The translations under genes were made by a program, and so were the position numbers. Under the pieces are notes generated by a model that did no database searches, had not been told where the DNA came from, and worked only from the letters and a program-made list of their open reading frames with translations. Positions 1 to 12,139 of a DNA stretch of 64,000 bases are shown piece after piece; positions within the stretch are counted from its first letter, which is position 1; the number at the start of each line of letters is the position of its first letter. Source of the stretch: Aselliscus stoliczkanus (Eukaryota > Chordata > Mammalia > Chiroptera > Hipposideridae); NCBI GenBank assembly GCA_033961575.1, contig CM066734.1, forward strand, positions 83,226,501 through 83,290,500, in the 5' to 3' direction.

Positions 1-426
1 TCTTCTTTAATGATGTTGACACTTTTGAAGTGTATTGGTAGGTATTTTGTAGACTATCCCAATTTGCTTTTTTCTGATGTTTTCTTGTGATTAGATTGAG
101 GTTGTAATTTTGAGGAACAATATCACAGAGGTGATGTGCCCTTTACAGTGCATTATTCAGGAGGTAAATGGTATCCATATATCTTATGTAATTTTGAAGT
201 AGTGTCTGCTAGATCTCACTACATAAATTTACTATTTTTCTCTTAATAAATATTGGGGTGGGGGAAGCAATTTAGGCTACCCAAATATCCTGTTTCTCCT
301 TAAAATTTTGATCACTTATTTTGACATTCATTTGTGGATCTTGCCTCCAGCAATGATTACTGTGAAATTCTAATGGTGATTTTCTATTTTCTTTATTCCT
401 TCTATATTTATTAATTGGAATTCTTA

Positions 427-1119
427 CAAGGTGATCAAAAATTACAGTGAATGTTTAAATTTAAAAAATTATTACAGGAAAAGACACATTGCCACTAATC
501 TCCCTCAAAATACTCAGAATATACTTATCTAATCATTCTTCCCACTTTCTGAAGCAGTTCTGGAAGTCCTCTTTCATGAGTGTCTTTAGTTGTGTTATCA
601 TGGCTGCCTCAATGTCCCGAACTGATTCAAAATGTCTACTCATGGTCATTTTGACTTTGGAGAAGAGCCAGAAGTCCCACAGTGCCAGATCTGGTGAATA
701 AGGTGGATGGGGACACACTGCAATGTTTTTATTTGACAGAAATTGCTGCGTGCCAGAATCCATGTGTGACACAGAGTGTTGTCATGTTAGAGGATGATTT
801 ATGGCACACTTTAAAATACACATTCTCTCAGGGCCAGCCGAGTGGCGCGGTGGTTAAGTGGTGGCTTGGGAAGCCAGCGGCCCCGATTTGGTCCCATATA
901 TGAGGGCCAGTGACACTGCCCTCAAAAAAAATAATAAATAAATAAAACACACCTTCTCTCAACTGTAGCTCACACCCAACTGACTGTACCCAATAAGTTG
1001 AAACTTGTCACACACTATTATTAAGGTTTGACATGCCACTTCCCATATTGAAGATCCCTGCCTTTTCATTGGATGGCACCTGGCAGCAGTATTCACCATA
1101 TTTTTTTGATCACACCTCA
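427..1119 (-). mobile_element. Deleted mariner-family DNA transposon, interrupted by a SINE
   Basis: The minus strand at 533-772 encodes a C-terminal mariner transposase fragment, including the characteristic PHPPYSPDLA stretch and a following LF-K segment. Terminal inverted repeats can be read: GGTGATCAAAAATTACAGTG near 429 on + and TGTGATCAAAAAAATATGGT on - near 1096-1115. TA dinucleotides at 425-426 and 1120-1121 fit the usual TA target duplication. The element is about 690 bp including a later SINE at 831-947, much shorter than an autonomous mariner (about 1.3 kb). Only the 3' part of the transposase remains, so it cannot encode a working enzyme. Confidence 0.75.
831..947 (+). mobile_element. 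Short tRNA-derived SINE (Rhin-1-like)
   Basis: A GGCCRGCCGAGTGGCGCGGT head with A-box and B-box-like motifs is followed by GGGCCAGTGACACTGCCCTC and an A-rich (AAAT)n tail. Near-identical 13-bp target duplications flank it (ACACATTCTCTCA at 818-830; ACACCTTCTCTCA at about 948-960). It sits inside the older mariner relic. Confidence 0.8.
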
Positions 1120-1719
1120 TATGCATATGTAAAGAAAAGTTGTCCGTTTTCTTCTTCAAAAAACATTTATTTGATTTGTCAACCAATAGCAATCACTCTT
1201 CAATTCGCTGGATGGTTTATAATCCAAAGGTCCTGACTACATTACAGTGTTATCATGAGAATTGAATAAAATAGAACATATACATGGTAAATACTGAATG
1301 AATGTCAGTTCCATTCCTTCCACTACCAATTGCCTACTGCTCAGAAGACTCCAATGTCTGAGCCATCCAGTTAGCACTTAATCAATCATATTCAAGAGAA
1401 CTTTTTATCATTAGTTAACTTTATACATATGTAACCACACCAAGTAGATTAAGACCTCAAGATGAGCAAACAGATTTCCTTATGGCCACACAGACTCTCA
1501 ACACTAGTACAGTATACTATATAGAGACAATCATAAAAATGTATTAAATAAATGGATGACTGAGTATTTGATGGATGCTAAAAGGAGAGATATAAATGCT
1601 AAGAGCCCCCAAATGAGGATCAGATTAAATGCTCTTCATTTGTTTAGGACATTCTCCCCTATCTCTCTTTTGTGTGATGTGCTTCTAGATAGACTTAAAC
1701 TTCAATGTTAATATTTATC

Positions 1720-2480
1720 TTTATTTTTAGGTGTGAACATTCAAGTTCTACTCTCTTAGCAAATTTCAATTATAATACAATATTATTCACTATAGTCACC
1801 ATGTTTTACATTATATCCTCAAAACTAGGTGAAGTTTGTACCCTTTTACCAACCTCTCCCTAATTCCCCCTTGCCACCCCACTGGCAACCACAATTCTAC
1901 TCTCTGTTCCTATGAGTTTAACTTTTTTTTTGTAGTTTTTTTAATTGAGGTATACTTGATATATAACATTCTATTAGTTTCAAGTGTACAACATAATTCA
2001 ATATTTGTATATATTGTGAAATTATCACCACAATAAGTCTATTTAACATCCATCACCATACATAATTATGGAATTTTTTTTCTTGTGATGAGAACTTTTA
2101 AGATCTACTCTCTTAGCAGCTTTCAAATATGCAATACAGTATTACTAACTAAATAGTGGTCATGCTGTACTGTACATTATGTCTTCATGTCTTATTTATT
2201 TTATAACTGAGACTTTGTACCTTTTGACTCCTTCACATATTTTACCCATTCTCCACCATCTGCCTCTGGTAATCACCAATCTGTTCTCTGTTTCTATGAG
2301 CTTGGTGCATTTTTGTTTTTGTTTTTGTTTTTGTGGTATTGTTTTAGATTCCACATGTAAGTAATACCATGCAGTATTTGTCTTTCTCTACCTGCTATGT
2401 GTCTTATTTCACTTAGCATAATGCCTTCAAGGTCCATCCACATTGTTGCAAATGAAAGGAATTCCTTCATTCTCATGACT
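1720..2480. mobile_element. L1-type LINE fragments, two related pieces
   Basis: Two stretches share the motif of a 'ctactctcttagca' segment followed by 'ctctgtttctatgag' (about 1747-1920 and 2104-2300). The second continues through the familiar CACTTAGCATAATGCC segment that I associate with old L1 3' sequence. A related fragment lies at 58160-58640. Subfamily not assigned. Confidence 0.5.
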
Positions 2481-2489
2481 GAATAATAC

Positions 2490-2509
2490 TCCTGTGTGCG
2501 TGTGTGTAC

Positions 2510-2549
<40 letters not shown>

Positions 2550-2552
2550 GTT
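2490..2552. repeat. Compound (GT)n/(GA)n microsatellite
   Basis: Interrupted GT dinucleotides pass directly into a run of GA dinucleotides at the edge of the L1-type fragment. Confidence 0.85.
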
Positions 2553-4995
2553 TGTGTGTCACATCTTTTTGCATTCATCCTTTGATGGACAATATAATGC
2601 TAAACAAAAATGACACAAACTATATTATAGTATAATTTTACTCATTGATCAATTAATTGAACAGTTTATTTAGTTCCTGTGTGTGCCAGGCAGTACAATA
2701 ATAGATGCTTGGAATAATTCAATGAATAATACAAAAATTCCTTTCCATGAAGAGCTTATATTACATATATTATGTATCTAAAACTAAAAGTAGATACAGC
2801 CAAATGTAAGTCATAGTTAGTTCTGGGTAATCTTTATTTTCTCCTTTAAACTTTCTGGTAGGTCCATGTTTCAAAATCAAATAAGAATAGATATTTTCTT
2901 CTAATATATTATCCACATAGTATCAAGGTTAAAAAGAGCTCCAAAAGTAAACATTTATGGCCTTTTGAGTTTCTTTTGCTTGGCCAGCTCCAAACTCTTT
3001 GAACGTTTTTCTCTTACTAATAGTGGCCCTTGAGCCATTCTCTACTGCCCAGGCCAGCTTCTGCTTCTTTGAAATGTATTTTTTCTTCTAATAAACTCCT
3101 TTTCTGCAACTTTAAAAAAAAAGGTAATCATTTATTGAAAACTTAAATTAAGCCCTCTTGGCAATTTCAAGTTTATCTGTTTTGTTTTTTGACAATTGCT
3201 CTTCTACTGATAGAAATTTCCTCCTTTCCCCATTTTGTTCTTTGATCCTGATGTGGATCTTGGACTCCCTCTGCTGTCCAGACAGAATTAGCAGAAGACT
3301 GAACTGAGAATAAACCTGGAAAAATCACAAAGTGCAGAAACCATCCTACATATTTCTCCCTCGTTCATTCAATCAAAAGACATTTATTGAATGCCTATTA
3401 TGAACTAGACACCATGCTAGGTGCTAGAAATACATAAGAAATATGGTACAATTCCTGTCCTTAAAATCATTTAAGAAAAAACTTTTCTCCAGGAAACTAC
3501 CAAGTCCCAGATTACTTGGGCCTGGGACTCAACAAAAAGCATCTACTCTCTATCAATAAAGGATGATTGATATGTATTCATGCGGGTTATGAAAATAACA
3601 AGTCTCTGTGAAAAGCAGGGACACTCTTCTAACAATACCCTCTGGAAGATACTGAAATATTTAAGTTTCAAATTTCCCTAAACTATGGCAGTCAGCATAC
3701 AGTAAGAGGCCTAGACACTAAATGAGAAAAGTGACCCAAAACCATAGGGAGCCTGGGATAAAAATAAGGTCAGTTGTCCCAAGAAAAATCAGATATGTTC
3801 TTTATTCTTTCTTAACTTAGACATGATTTAAAGATTTGCATAGTTGCAAGACTATAAGTTTTGACCAAACAAAAATTCTGGCAGACTTGCTGTTCTTACC
3901 CCCTTCATTACATGACTAGTAGTTATGTATTTGATGTGGTTAGCAGAGATGATATTCCAGGAATGATATCCCTGAAATGAACATTCCCTATAATTGATGT
4001 TTTAGCCACAAATGCCTATGGTAGATAGTTGGGACTTGAACTCGGCTTACACATCCACTTGTGAGTCAATACAACTTGTAAACCCATTGTTTTTTATCCA
4101 AGGAGTTTGATCCTTTGAACTGTGATAGTATAAAAATAACAAACATGAAAAACTACAGAGGTGTAAATTTTAGGCTAAGTTAAGACATTAAAACAGTTCA
4201 ATAATTTTTCAAGATTTTTAAAATAAAATATACAATCTTGAATTTAAAAATCTCTACCAGTTGGCTCTACCCAACAGAAGGCCTCCTCACTCTCCTTCAA
4301 TCCACCATAATACATTAGTTTTACAGTGTAACTTCATTTAGCTTAAGCTTTTTTCATTGCTGTATAGTAACAGGACCTATGAATAGAGATGGGACAACCC
4401 TATGGGGAATATTTTGGCAACTTTTGCAGGTTTTTTATTTTTTTTTAGCTGTCACAATTAAAGATTCTATTGATGTATAGTGAAATATCCTGCAGTGCAT
4501 GGGGAAGTGCCAAAAAGGGAAGATTTGGTTCACATGCTGCATGGCTTTCAAATGTTCCACCAGATTTTTATGGAAGTAAATAAAGCAATTTGCATATCTG
4601 AGCTTAGGATCCAACTCTTTTTGATATATAACAAAATGTACTTTTTGTACAATATTAATATACACAGGATATTATAATCTACACCTTCCTTTTAATCATG
4701 GGAAGTGAATACTTTGTTTTTGTACAAATCTTTCAAGAGTTGCCAACCATTGTGGAAAATCATGTCCCTCCCTAAAGGCAAGTGCCACTCATAGCGTTTG
4801 AGTGAATGCCCCACACTTGAATCATCTGTTTTTGTAGCTGATGTTTGCAAATATTTTACTGTATAGATTTAAGATGCCATTAATGTTATTTGAGATACAT
4901 GAAATGCAAAGATCCACACATTTTATTAGTAATTCTATTATAGTGACATAATGGGTACTTATGGTGTATGTTATGAAAAATTACTAATGGAAATA

Positions 4996-5151
4996 CAGTA
5001 ATACTTTGGTTTGCGAGCATAATTCATTCTGGAAACAAACTACTCGTATTGCAAGACATAGCTTGTTTACCACGTTAAAATGCATTATAAATGTTTGCTC
5101 GTCTTGCAGAACACTTGCAAACCACATTACTTGCAATCCAAGCTTTTACTG
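4996..5151. mobile_element. Palindromic MITE with TA target duplication
   Basis: The ends are inverted repeats: CAGTAATACTTTGGTTTGCG from 4996, and the reverse complement of the other end begins CAGTAAAAGCTTGGATTGCA. TA is present on both sides (4994-4995 and 5152-5153). The interior is also weakly palindromic, with GCTCGT/GCAAG words on both arms and no coding capacity. This fits a non-autonomous Tc1/mariner or pogo-type element. A related arm occurs at 15369-15437. The family name was not determined. Confidence 0.65.
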
Positions 5152-5566
5152 TATCTTGAAATTGTCTCATGTTCTTCAAGTGAATATTTCTTTTAAACTT
5201 ATGGTCCTCAGAGATCTGCCACAAACCTTCACTGTCCCTTGAATTGCTATTTCTTTTTTCAGTATATTTCTAATTTCCTGTTGACTATCAAAGCATATGG
5301 TCTCTGTGGTTCTTTTGGATATTCAAGACAGAGTGTGCACATTAACATGTGGTTCCCAGATAAAATTTGTTTAATGAAGTATTTTGTCTCATTTCCATAA
5401 GTGTCCAGCTCATTGCAGGAATTATCATACTTCCTCATTTTTTCACTTTAACAATCTGTAATTTGTCTTGACACGTTATCCCTAGTACAGTTAAGGTTAT
5501 TTCCCTCTTCTCTTATCATATATAGACAGGCCTAGTCTGTCATTACTAATCTTAGCACTAGTTTTT

Positions 5567-6007
5567 TTTTTTTAAAAAGATTTTTATTGGGGAATTGGGG
5601 GAGGGGAACAACTTTGGGGAACTAGGGAAGGGGAACAGACAAGTTGCTGTCCTTTTGTTCTTCAGTCTAGTTGTGGAGGACATTGCTTCACTGGCCCATG
5701 TTGGTATGATCATTGCACTCTTCTCGGGTGAGGCAGATCGGTCGCCGGGCTCTGGACAGCCACTCACATCACCTCTTGGCAGCTCACACTGGCTGCCGGC
5801 CACTCACTGTAGCCTATGGCAGCCCACTGCAGCAGGGGCTGCAGCTATGCCTTCCCGGGGACTCACAGCAGCCCAGCTCCAGGTGGAGCTGTTGTTCACC
5901 ATCTTAGCCATAAAGGGCAGTGTCACTGGCCTCATATGTGGGATCCGAACCAGGGCCGCTGGAGTCCCAAGCCAGCTCTTAACCAACATGCCATGCAGCC
6001 GGCCCTC
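5567..6007 (-). mobile_element. Long composite SINE, copy A (antisense)
   Basis: Reading the minus strand from 6007: a GGCCGGCTGCATGGCATGTT tRNA-like head with GGTTCGGATCCC as B box, the CCAGTGACACTGCCC motif, then 'tggctaagatggtgaacaa', a GC-rich body of imperfect GTGAGTGGC-type units, and a tail with CCCCAATAAAAATC and poly(A). Imperfect target duplications (TAGCACTAGTTTTT near 5553; TAGCCTAGTTTTTA near 6009) flank it. Length is about 440 bp. Related copies lie at 14913-15258 and 52872-53250. Confidence 0.75.
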
Positions 6008-6379
6008 CTAGCCTAGTTTTTATTCTATGTTCACTGTACCTCTGCTCTTTCATTTTTCTCTACTTCTTGTTCAGCACAGCTTTTAATTTTACTTCTTCGA
6101 AATACTATCTGAGTCATTACAGTTAGTACAAACAGCTGACTATTTCATTTTGGCTTCTGTAGTCATGCTCAAGCATTATGTATTGAAATGCACACTGCTT
6201 ATTATAGTATTCTTTCTCCTTTAAATTACAATAAGGACATTATATTTAATATAATTTAGCTTTCAAATTATGTGTGCATGTAGGTTACAGAATAAATTTA
6301 ATTTCAGTAAAGGAAATATCTATCATATAAAGAGGACTTTGGGTCTGAAGAAAATAAAAGGTGTCCACTATTTGCAACC

Positions 6380-6640
6380 CCTACCTTCAGACACCTTGTC
6401 CTTCCTCTCTGTTCTAAGGTCCTATTTGCTCTTCAAGGCTCATTCAAGGGGCTTTGAGACCAATGTTTTGAAACCGCTCCTATCTGTGAAGTTCTCTTCT
6501 CTGGAGTCCCATGGGCATTATTGTCTCTCCAGCTAGACTGTAAGCTTCTAGAAGACAAAATTATTTATCATGTCCTATACCTCTTAGGTATAGGACAGTT
6601 AGAACTCAATATATTCTGGTTGAGTAAATAATCCAACATC
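6380..6640 (+). mobile_element. L2 LINE 3' fragment (probable)
   Basis: The order of motifs (TTCAAGGCTCATTC, then GACTGTAAGCTTCTAGAAGA, then a gtt...gagtaaata end) matches the ancient L2 3' end. Boundaries are approximate. Confidence 0.5.
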
Positions 6641-6659
6641 TAGACTTTATATAGTAGCA

Positions 6660-6850
6660 CAGTTCTTGGCACATCCCTCTACTATCACATTTGTCAGTCC
6701 AAACTTTAATTAGTTCTTTATGTCTGACTCTCTCACAAACTGTTAGCTCCTTGAAGAAAGGAATCATGATTCATCTTTGTAATCTCAGCATCAGAGCACA
6801 CTGATTAGTTCATAGAAATCATCAGTGAGTGTTTATGAATGACGAGATGA
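6660..6850 (+). mobile_element. Second L2-like fragment (probable)
   Basis: An AACTGTTAGCTCCTTGAAGA segment followed by GTGAGTGTTTATGAATGA resembles the end of an L2 element. It is heavily diverged. Confidence 0.4.
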
Positions 6851-7538
6851 AGGCACTAATTAAATCTATGAATAGGAGTCAAAATTAAGCGTAGATTATG
6901 TGGAAGCAATCTAATGGGAATGAATGCAATTAAAGTTACTGCAAATAGAGGAAATTGTGGAATAGAGGGTCCCAGAATTTTATCTTCAAGTTCACATTAT
7001 CATTGTGTTGTGACTTCAGATTCAATTTTCAATCTTCTCAACAGAAATTTTTTCTACAGTCGAACTCTTTGAAAGAGATCTGAAAAATAAATAGAGGTAA
7101 AAAAAAGATAGAGTTCATCTCAAGGTTAGAAAGCTTTCATCCTCCTTAGAAAATGAGAAGTTATACTTTATAGAGTTTTTGTAGGACTAAATTTTGTACA
7201 CTTGGAAATAATCCTAAATGTCTAAATGAGTTTATTCTAATTCACTTTACTACATATTCATTACCACAGAATCAGTATGCTTTATATTTTAAATTATGTC
7301 TAACGTAGCCATTTATTTTAATAATAACAGAGTTTACACTCATAGAAATTTTGAAAAGATATATTCAAAATTTAAATCATCCATAATCTTATCAAAGGTT
7401 ATCATATTATTTATTTTTTTCTATGCATATATATGTCTACAATTTTACAGAATTAGAATCATATAATAATGTAAATGCATGGACTTTTTTCCAATTGCTA
7501 AATTACAGTAATGGTACAATGAAAAAAAAAGACCTATC

Positions 7539-8022
7539 ACAGAGCTTCTCAAACATTTTTGTATCAGGACTCCTCTAACTCAAAAATTATGGAAGATCCC
7601 AAAGGTTATCTTAAAGGGTTATCTTACAGAAATGTTTTAATATTTACTTATTAAGTGTTTAAAAATAATAACAAACCAATTACATGTTAACATGAATACA
7701 ATATTTACATGGAAATAATTATATTTCGCAAAACAAAAATTTTAGTAAGAATATAAGGAAATTGTTTTTACATATTTGTAAATCTATTTTTAATGTCTAA
7801 CTGAATAGAAGATAGCTGGATTGTCCTACTTCTGCATTCACTCTGTTATATCATACATCATGTAGCCTCTAGAAAACCATACCATGCACCTGTGAGAGGA
7901 GAGAATGAAAGTAGAAAGGACAAATAATATCTTAGTACTATTATAAAAAATAGTTTTGAATTCAGGACCCCAAAAGGATTTCAGGCACTCCAGATGTCCC
8001 CAAACCACACTCTGAGAACCAT
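7539..8022. mobile_element. hAT-type DNA transposon relic (MER5/Charlie-like)
   Basis: The left end reads ACAGAGCTTCTCAAAC and the right end, reverse complemented, reads ATGGTTCTCAGAGTG, both variants of the common CAGTGGTTCTCAAA terminus of mammalian hAT elements. The flanks are 8-bp direct repeats with one mismatch (GACCTATC at 7531-7538; GACCTATA at 8023-8030), as expected for hAT insertions. No coding sequence is visible. Confidence 0.65.
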
Positions 8023-9761
8023 GACCTATAGGTTGGATGTAGATGAGAAAATGTTAATGGCCTCTCCTTCAGTGGTAGATTCTGCTTCATACATTCCAGG
8101 AGCTCCATATTAATCATGACATTCCTAAGAGACCCTAGAATGCCAGCCTTGGTTTGGTCACATCACAGTCTTGGGAGAAAATAATTTCTGCATGGACCAC
8201 TTTCCTCTGGCCCCATAACCACAGTGGTACATAAATGACCACAGTCTTGGCTAGGCAAGCATTTGTAACTGGAAGTAACAAGAAGGGCCATGTATTATTT
8301 TTACAATAAAAACTAAAATATTTTCATGCTAAAAAAATAATAAATTTAGCTAAAAATAAAATATTAAATACCATTCTTAGAAAAAGTTGAGTCACAGATA
8401 TCAGCAGTATCTAGCCAAACACTGCCTACTAAAGGAACTCTTCCCAGGGAAGTTTCAAAATTCCAAACAGTTGGTAAGGCCATCTCTAATAGATGCAGGA
8501 AGTCGTAGCTAAGGAACTCCATGTATTCTAGGCCCAGTGGCAATCCACCCCTATCCTGAGCTATATGTGTCAGAATAACTTAGTCTTTTGCCACCTAATG
8601 CCTGTGTTCACAAGTAATTATGTGATTATGATTTAGTTTATGATGTAGGTCTTTCTTTGGGGAGATACTAGAGTGATTATAAATAGCCTGACTGGAAAGA
8701 GAGTTTTCCTGTTTGTTATAAATTAATAAAATAGTCTTATTTTTAACTTTTTTTTCCTTAATATTACTATTGTGTCAAGACGCTTATAACTGGACAGGCC
8801 AAGAATGGTATCAAACCCCCCTGGGAGTTTCAAAATGCCTGCCAGGCCCACATCCCAGTCTAAAAGTTTCTTTAATTATGCCTCATACCCTTTCACCTTG
8901 CCTAGCTCCACACAAATGATTAGACTAAGGATGGGTACTTTTTCTTGCCAACAGTCTATGAGGCACCCTGATTCAAAAGCTATGCTCAATACAGACCTTT
9001 ATGGAATGATGACTAGCTGAATCAGTCAGATCCTCTGTCTTGGGAAATTTAGAAAAGAGGCAGTTAGTAACTGCTAGGTTATTCAAAACAGCACAGAGAA
9101 TAGCTGTGTCTCCACAAGGGTGAATGCTACTAGAAGAGAAGAAAGCTATAGTGCCTTCAAAGCTGTGAAGCTGCTGGCAGATACCAGAGCAACCACAAGG
9201 TATTGGATGACATCCTGCCTCCATGAGGTCAGAAAATGCATCTGTTCCTATTTTGCTTTCATTAATTAAGAACCATATTTTGTTCTTACAACTTAAACCA
9301 GTGTAAGCCACATTATACTATAAATTCTGTAAGAGAATGGAAAGACACGTTAGCCAACTATCTTGTATGCTATAATGAAAAGCACGTAAGATTTAGAGTG
9401 GGCATCAAAACCCAAAAGGTCTACCCAAGCAAGGCAGGTAATATATACGAATGTGAGTGAAGACAGCCAGGTATAAGAAAAATAAGGGGGATGCTTATCC
9501 AACTAAAGGGAGCAGTTTCTCTCCAACTTCTATCATACTTACCATACAGAAGGACAGAGACTGTTTGCCAGAATTTCCAAGTTTTAAATGAGACTATGCA
9601 TGTCAAGCATTTAATATATGCCCAGCACATTACAAGAGCTCATTAATATTCATTATTATCATTTTGTATCATTTACAATTATCATTAACAGTCACTCCTC
9701 TATAGGAATCATCTGGAGAAATGAAACTACTTGGCAAATTTACATTTTCTAAATCATAATA

Positions 9762-9997
9762 CTGGGGGGTGCCAAAAAATGCATACAAGAGGACACTTTG
9801 GTCAACATTGCTCAAGCAGTAGTTCACTATAATCAGAAGTGTCTGGATGCAGATAGTAACCACTTTGAGCACCTCTTGCAATTGCAGAAGTTAAATGTGA
9901 CTTGTATCCATCTTTTGTTATCAGACTATATTGAATATTACAATTTTAATACAGTTTTCCTTTCTTAAAATGTGTACACATTTTTTGGCACACTCTG
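9762..9997. mobile_element. Short mariner-type transposon relic
   Basis: Terminal inverted repeats are clear: GTGCCAAAAAATGCATACA near the left end, and GTGCCAAAAAATGTGTACACA (reverse complement) at the right end. TA is present at 9760-9761 and 9998-9999. At 236 bp it retains no transposase frame. The termini differ from those of the relics at 427-1119 and 42101-42657, so it is a separate family. Confidence 0.7.
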
Positions 9998-10438
9998 TAT
10001 ATTTATTTATCTCACAGATATCTTTAGATCATGCTCTTTAAAATACTTCTTCAGTTTTAATTAGTCTCTTCTCTTAATTGCATCATGAAAACCCTAAAAT
10101 TTATGGTAAGCTGACTCTACTGTTTTACTTTCTGTTAATGATAATTTTTTTGGTTTTTTGGGGAAAGGTAGTCTACCCATTTCTTGGTTTTTCTAGTCTA
10201 TATTTTCCCTGGATAATTATCCTGATAGACACCTTCAGACATTGCCTCTCAGACAGAAATGTTGATTGAACATAATGTGATTTTTCTCCAAGTTGGTTTA
10301 GTCCTATAATTAGAGACTGCCAGTTCTGACCAGTTCTTTCAAGAAAAATCAGTAAATTTTCTTGCCTTTGAAGTATTAGTTCCAATGATGAAGTTTAGCT
10401 AAGAAATTAGCAAAGACTGTCTAAAAAAGCAGCATGGT

Positions 10439-10464
10439 AAAAAAAAAAAAAAAAAAAAAAAAAG
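10439..10464. repeat. Poly(A) tract
   Basis: Uninterrupted run of about 26 A. Its source element was not identified. Confidence 0.8.
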
Positions 10465-10525
10465 ATAAGAAAGAAAGCACATACACACAGAGCACTTACA
10501 CCGTAAGTTACAAGTTCAGGCTTTA

Positions 10526-10654
10526 TTTTTATTTATTTTTTATTTTGTTTTTTATTTTTTGAGGGCAGTGTCACTGGCCCTCATATGTGGGACCCGAACC
10601 GAGGCCGCTGGCTTCCCAAGCCAGCGCTTAACCACCGCGCCACTCAGCTGGCCC
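10526..10654 (-). mobile_element. Short tRNA-derived SINE
   Basis: Antisense copy of the same SINE as at 831-947: a T-rich tail first, then GAGGGCAGTGTCACTGGCCC and the tRNA-like head. A perfect 17-bp target duplication, TACAAGTTCAGGCTTTA, occurs at 10509-10525 and 10655-10671, marking a recent insertion. Confidence 0.9.
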
Positions 10655-10785
10655 TACAAGTTCAGGCTTTAGAATGGTAAAAACTGATGTTACTTGTTTA
10701 AAAAAGAAATGTAAAGGAATCTATAATCAAATGAAAATAATTGAGTCAATTGTCTGGGCCTCCTTCTGTATTACCAACTACTATG

Positions 10786-11101
10786 CACATGTCTTGTTGG
10801 GGAGACCATTTCATGGATGAAGAAGAGGCTTGATCACTGCACTGTATACCTGAAGCTGATGTTGTATAATATTGTATGCCAACTGTAATTGAATATATAT
10901 AGATAGTCACGGGATGTGGATTATACTGTGGAAGGGAGTCAGAGGAAGAGTAATATATATATATATATATGATATGGGGGGGAGGAGTGGGGTGGCGAAT
11001 TGGGGGAGGGGAGTTGTCACTTTGAGGGGTAAAAAGTATAACTACTGCACTGTGTTGTACACCTGAAACTAATAAATAAATAAATAAATAAACAAACAAA
11101 A
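10786..11101 (+). mobile_element. L1-tail doublet element, copy 1
   Basis: The element begins with an L1-type terminal motif (CACTGCACTGTATACCTGAA, then TGTATGCCAACTGTAATTG). It passes through a G-rich stretch (about 10975-11020) and ends with a second, similar motif (CACTGTGTTGTACACCTGAA) and an (AAAT)n tail. A perfect 10-bp target duplication, AACTACTATG, lies at 10776-10785 and 11102-11111. A second copy is at about 54979-55266. An (AT)n run at about 10950-10970 is internal. Confidence 0.75.
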
Positions 11102-11224
11102 AACTACTATGAATTAATGTTGTGAATTAATATTACAACTTCATATAGAACATATTCAAAAGCATGTCAAAGTTTCAAAGTAAGTAATGCTGTATTAATA
11201 TGATCTATTCAAATCCAGTTTCCT

Positions 11225-11440
11225 ACTTAGGGACAGTGCATTGTAGGGTGAACAGCATGTATGGATTTGGGAGTCACACTGACCTGGATTCAAATTCTGA
11301 CATGCTTATCAGACAGGTATGTTTGGCAAGTTCCTTAACCTCTTGGAACCTGTGTTACTATTTCTAAAGATAGGACAGTAGGCTTACTTTATAAGGCTGA
11401 TATGAGAATTACATGAAATAACAGAAAAAAATTACATCTC
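11225..11440 (+). repeat. MIR SINE
   Basis: The motif order of an old MIR is present: GACCTGGATTCAAATTCTGA, GGCAAGTTCCTTAACCTC, then ATGAGAATTACATGAAAT. Strongly diverged. Confidence 0.6.
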
Positions 11441-12139
11441 CATCATCTCATTTAACAAAAATTTAATAAATGCTTCCATCCCATTTTCCCCCAGCACAAT
11501 GTGTGGGGGTCGATCCAATTTCACAAATATCTCAGAAGATATAAAGAGAGATGACTTAGACACAATGCTGAGCGTAAAGGATCTTGCCTGCTACACCTGG
11601 AGTAAGCACAGTTCTGTGCTGCCCTTTCATCTCAGGTAGCTCTGTCTGGAGTGTACAAAGTGAGAGATATTAGTTCACTTATTTACTGAGTCATTTATTT
11701 AATAAATATTGAGCCTTATACAATGAACTAACATATGTACCAGTACTGGAGATACATTCCAGGCTGTGACAGACTTAACCTTAAATAGCATCTCCTAATG
11801 TATGTTCCACAGAAGATCAGTTCCAAAGGTTAACATACTCAGAACGTCAAATTTGGGAGAACGTTTTTAAAGTTTCTAGAAAACTCTGGAGTTTTCTAGA
11901 ACAGGTGATGTGCTTGGGGATGTAGAATGCAATGTTTGTATTTAAGCAGAGGACCTTTTTATCAAGGAGCATCTCAACATGTTTCTTAGCACATACTTTG
12001 GAAAGAATAGACCTGCAGTGTAGCTGTAAGAGCTCTCCCATCCAGCTGCTCCTGCAAGATCTTGGAGGAGACAGAATGGAAGGCACGTGTTCTCCCCGAC
12101 ACCACTGAGCTGCTGCTATTTCAGCCCTGCATGTTGGGC

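Noticed and set aside
5558..6016. Overlapping frames up to 138 codons at 5595-6011
   Set aside because: They lie entirely in the antisense composite SINE, and similar frames appear in the copy at 52980-53309.
10561..10654. Apparent tRNA gene on the minus strand
   Set aside because: The tRNA-like segment is the head of a SINE with target duplications. It lacks a proper acceptor stem and recurs in six copies.
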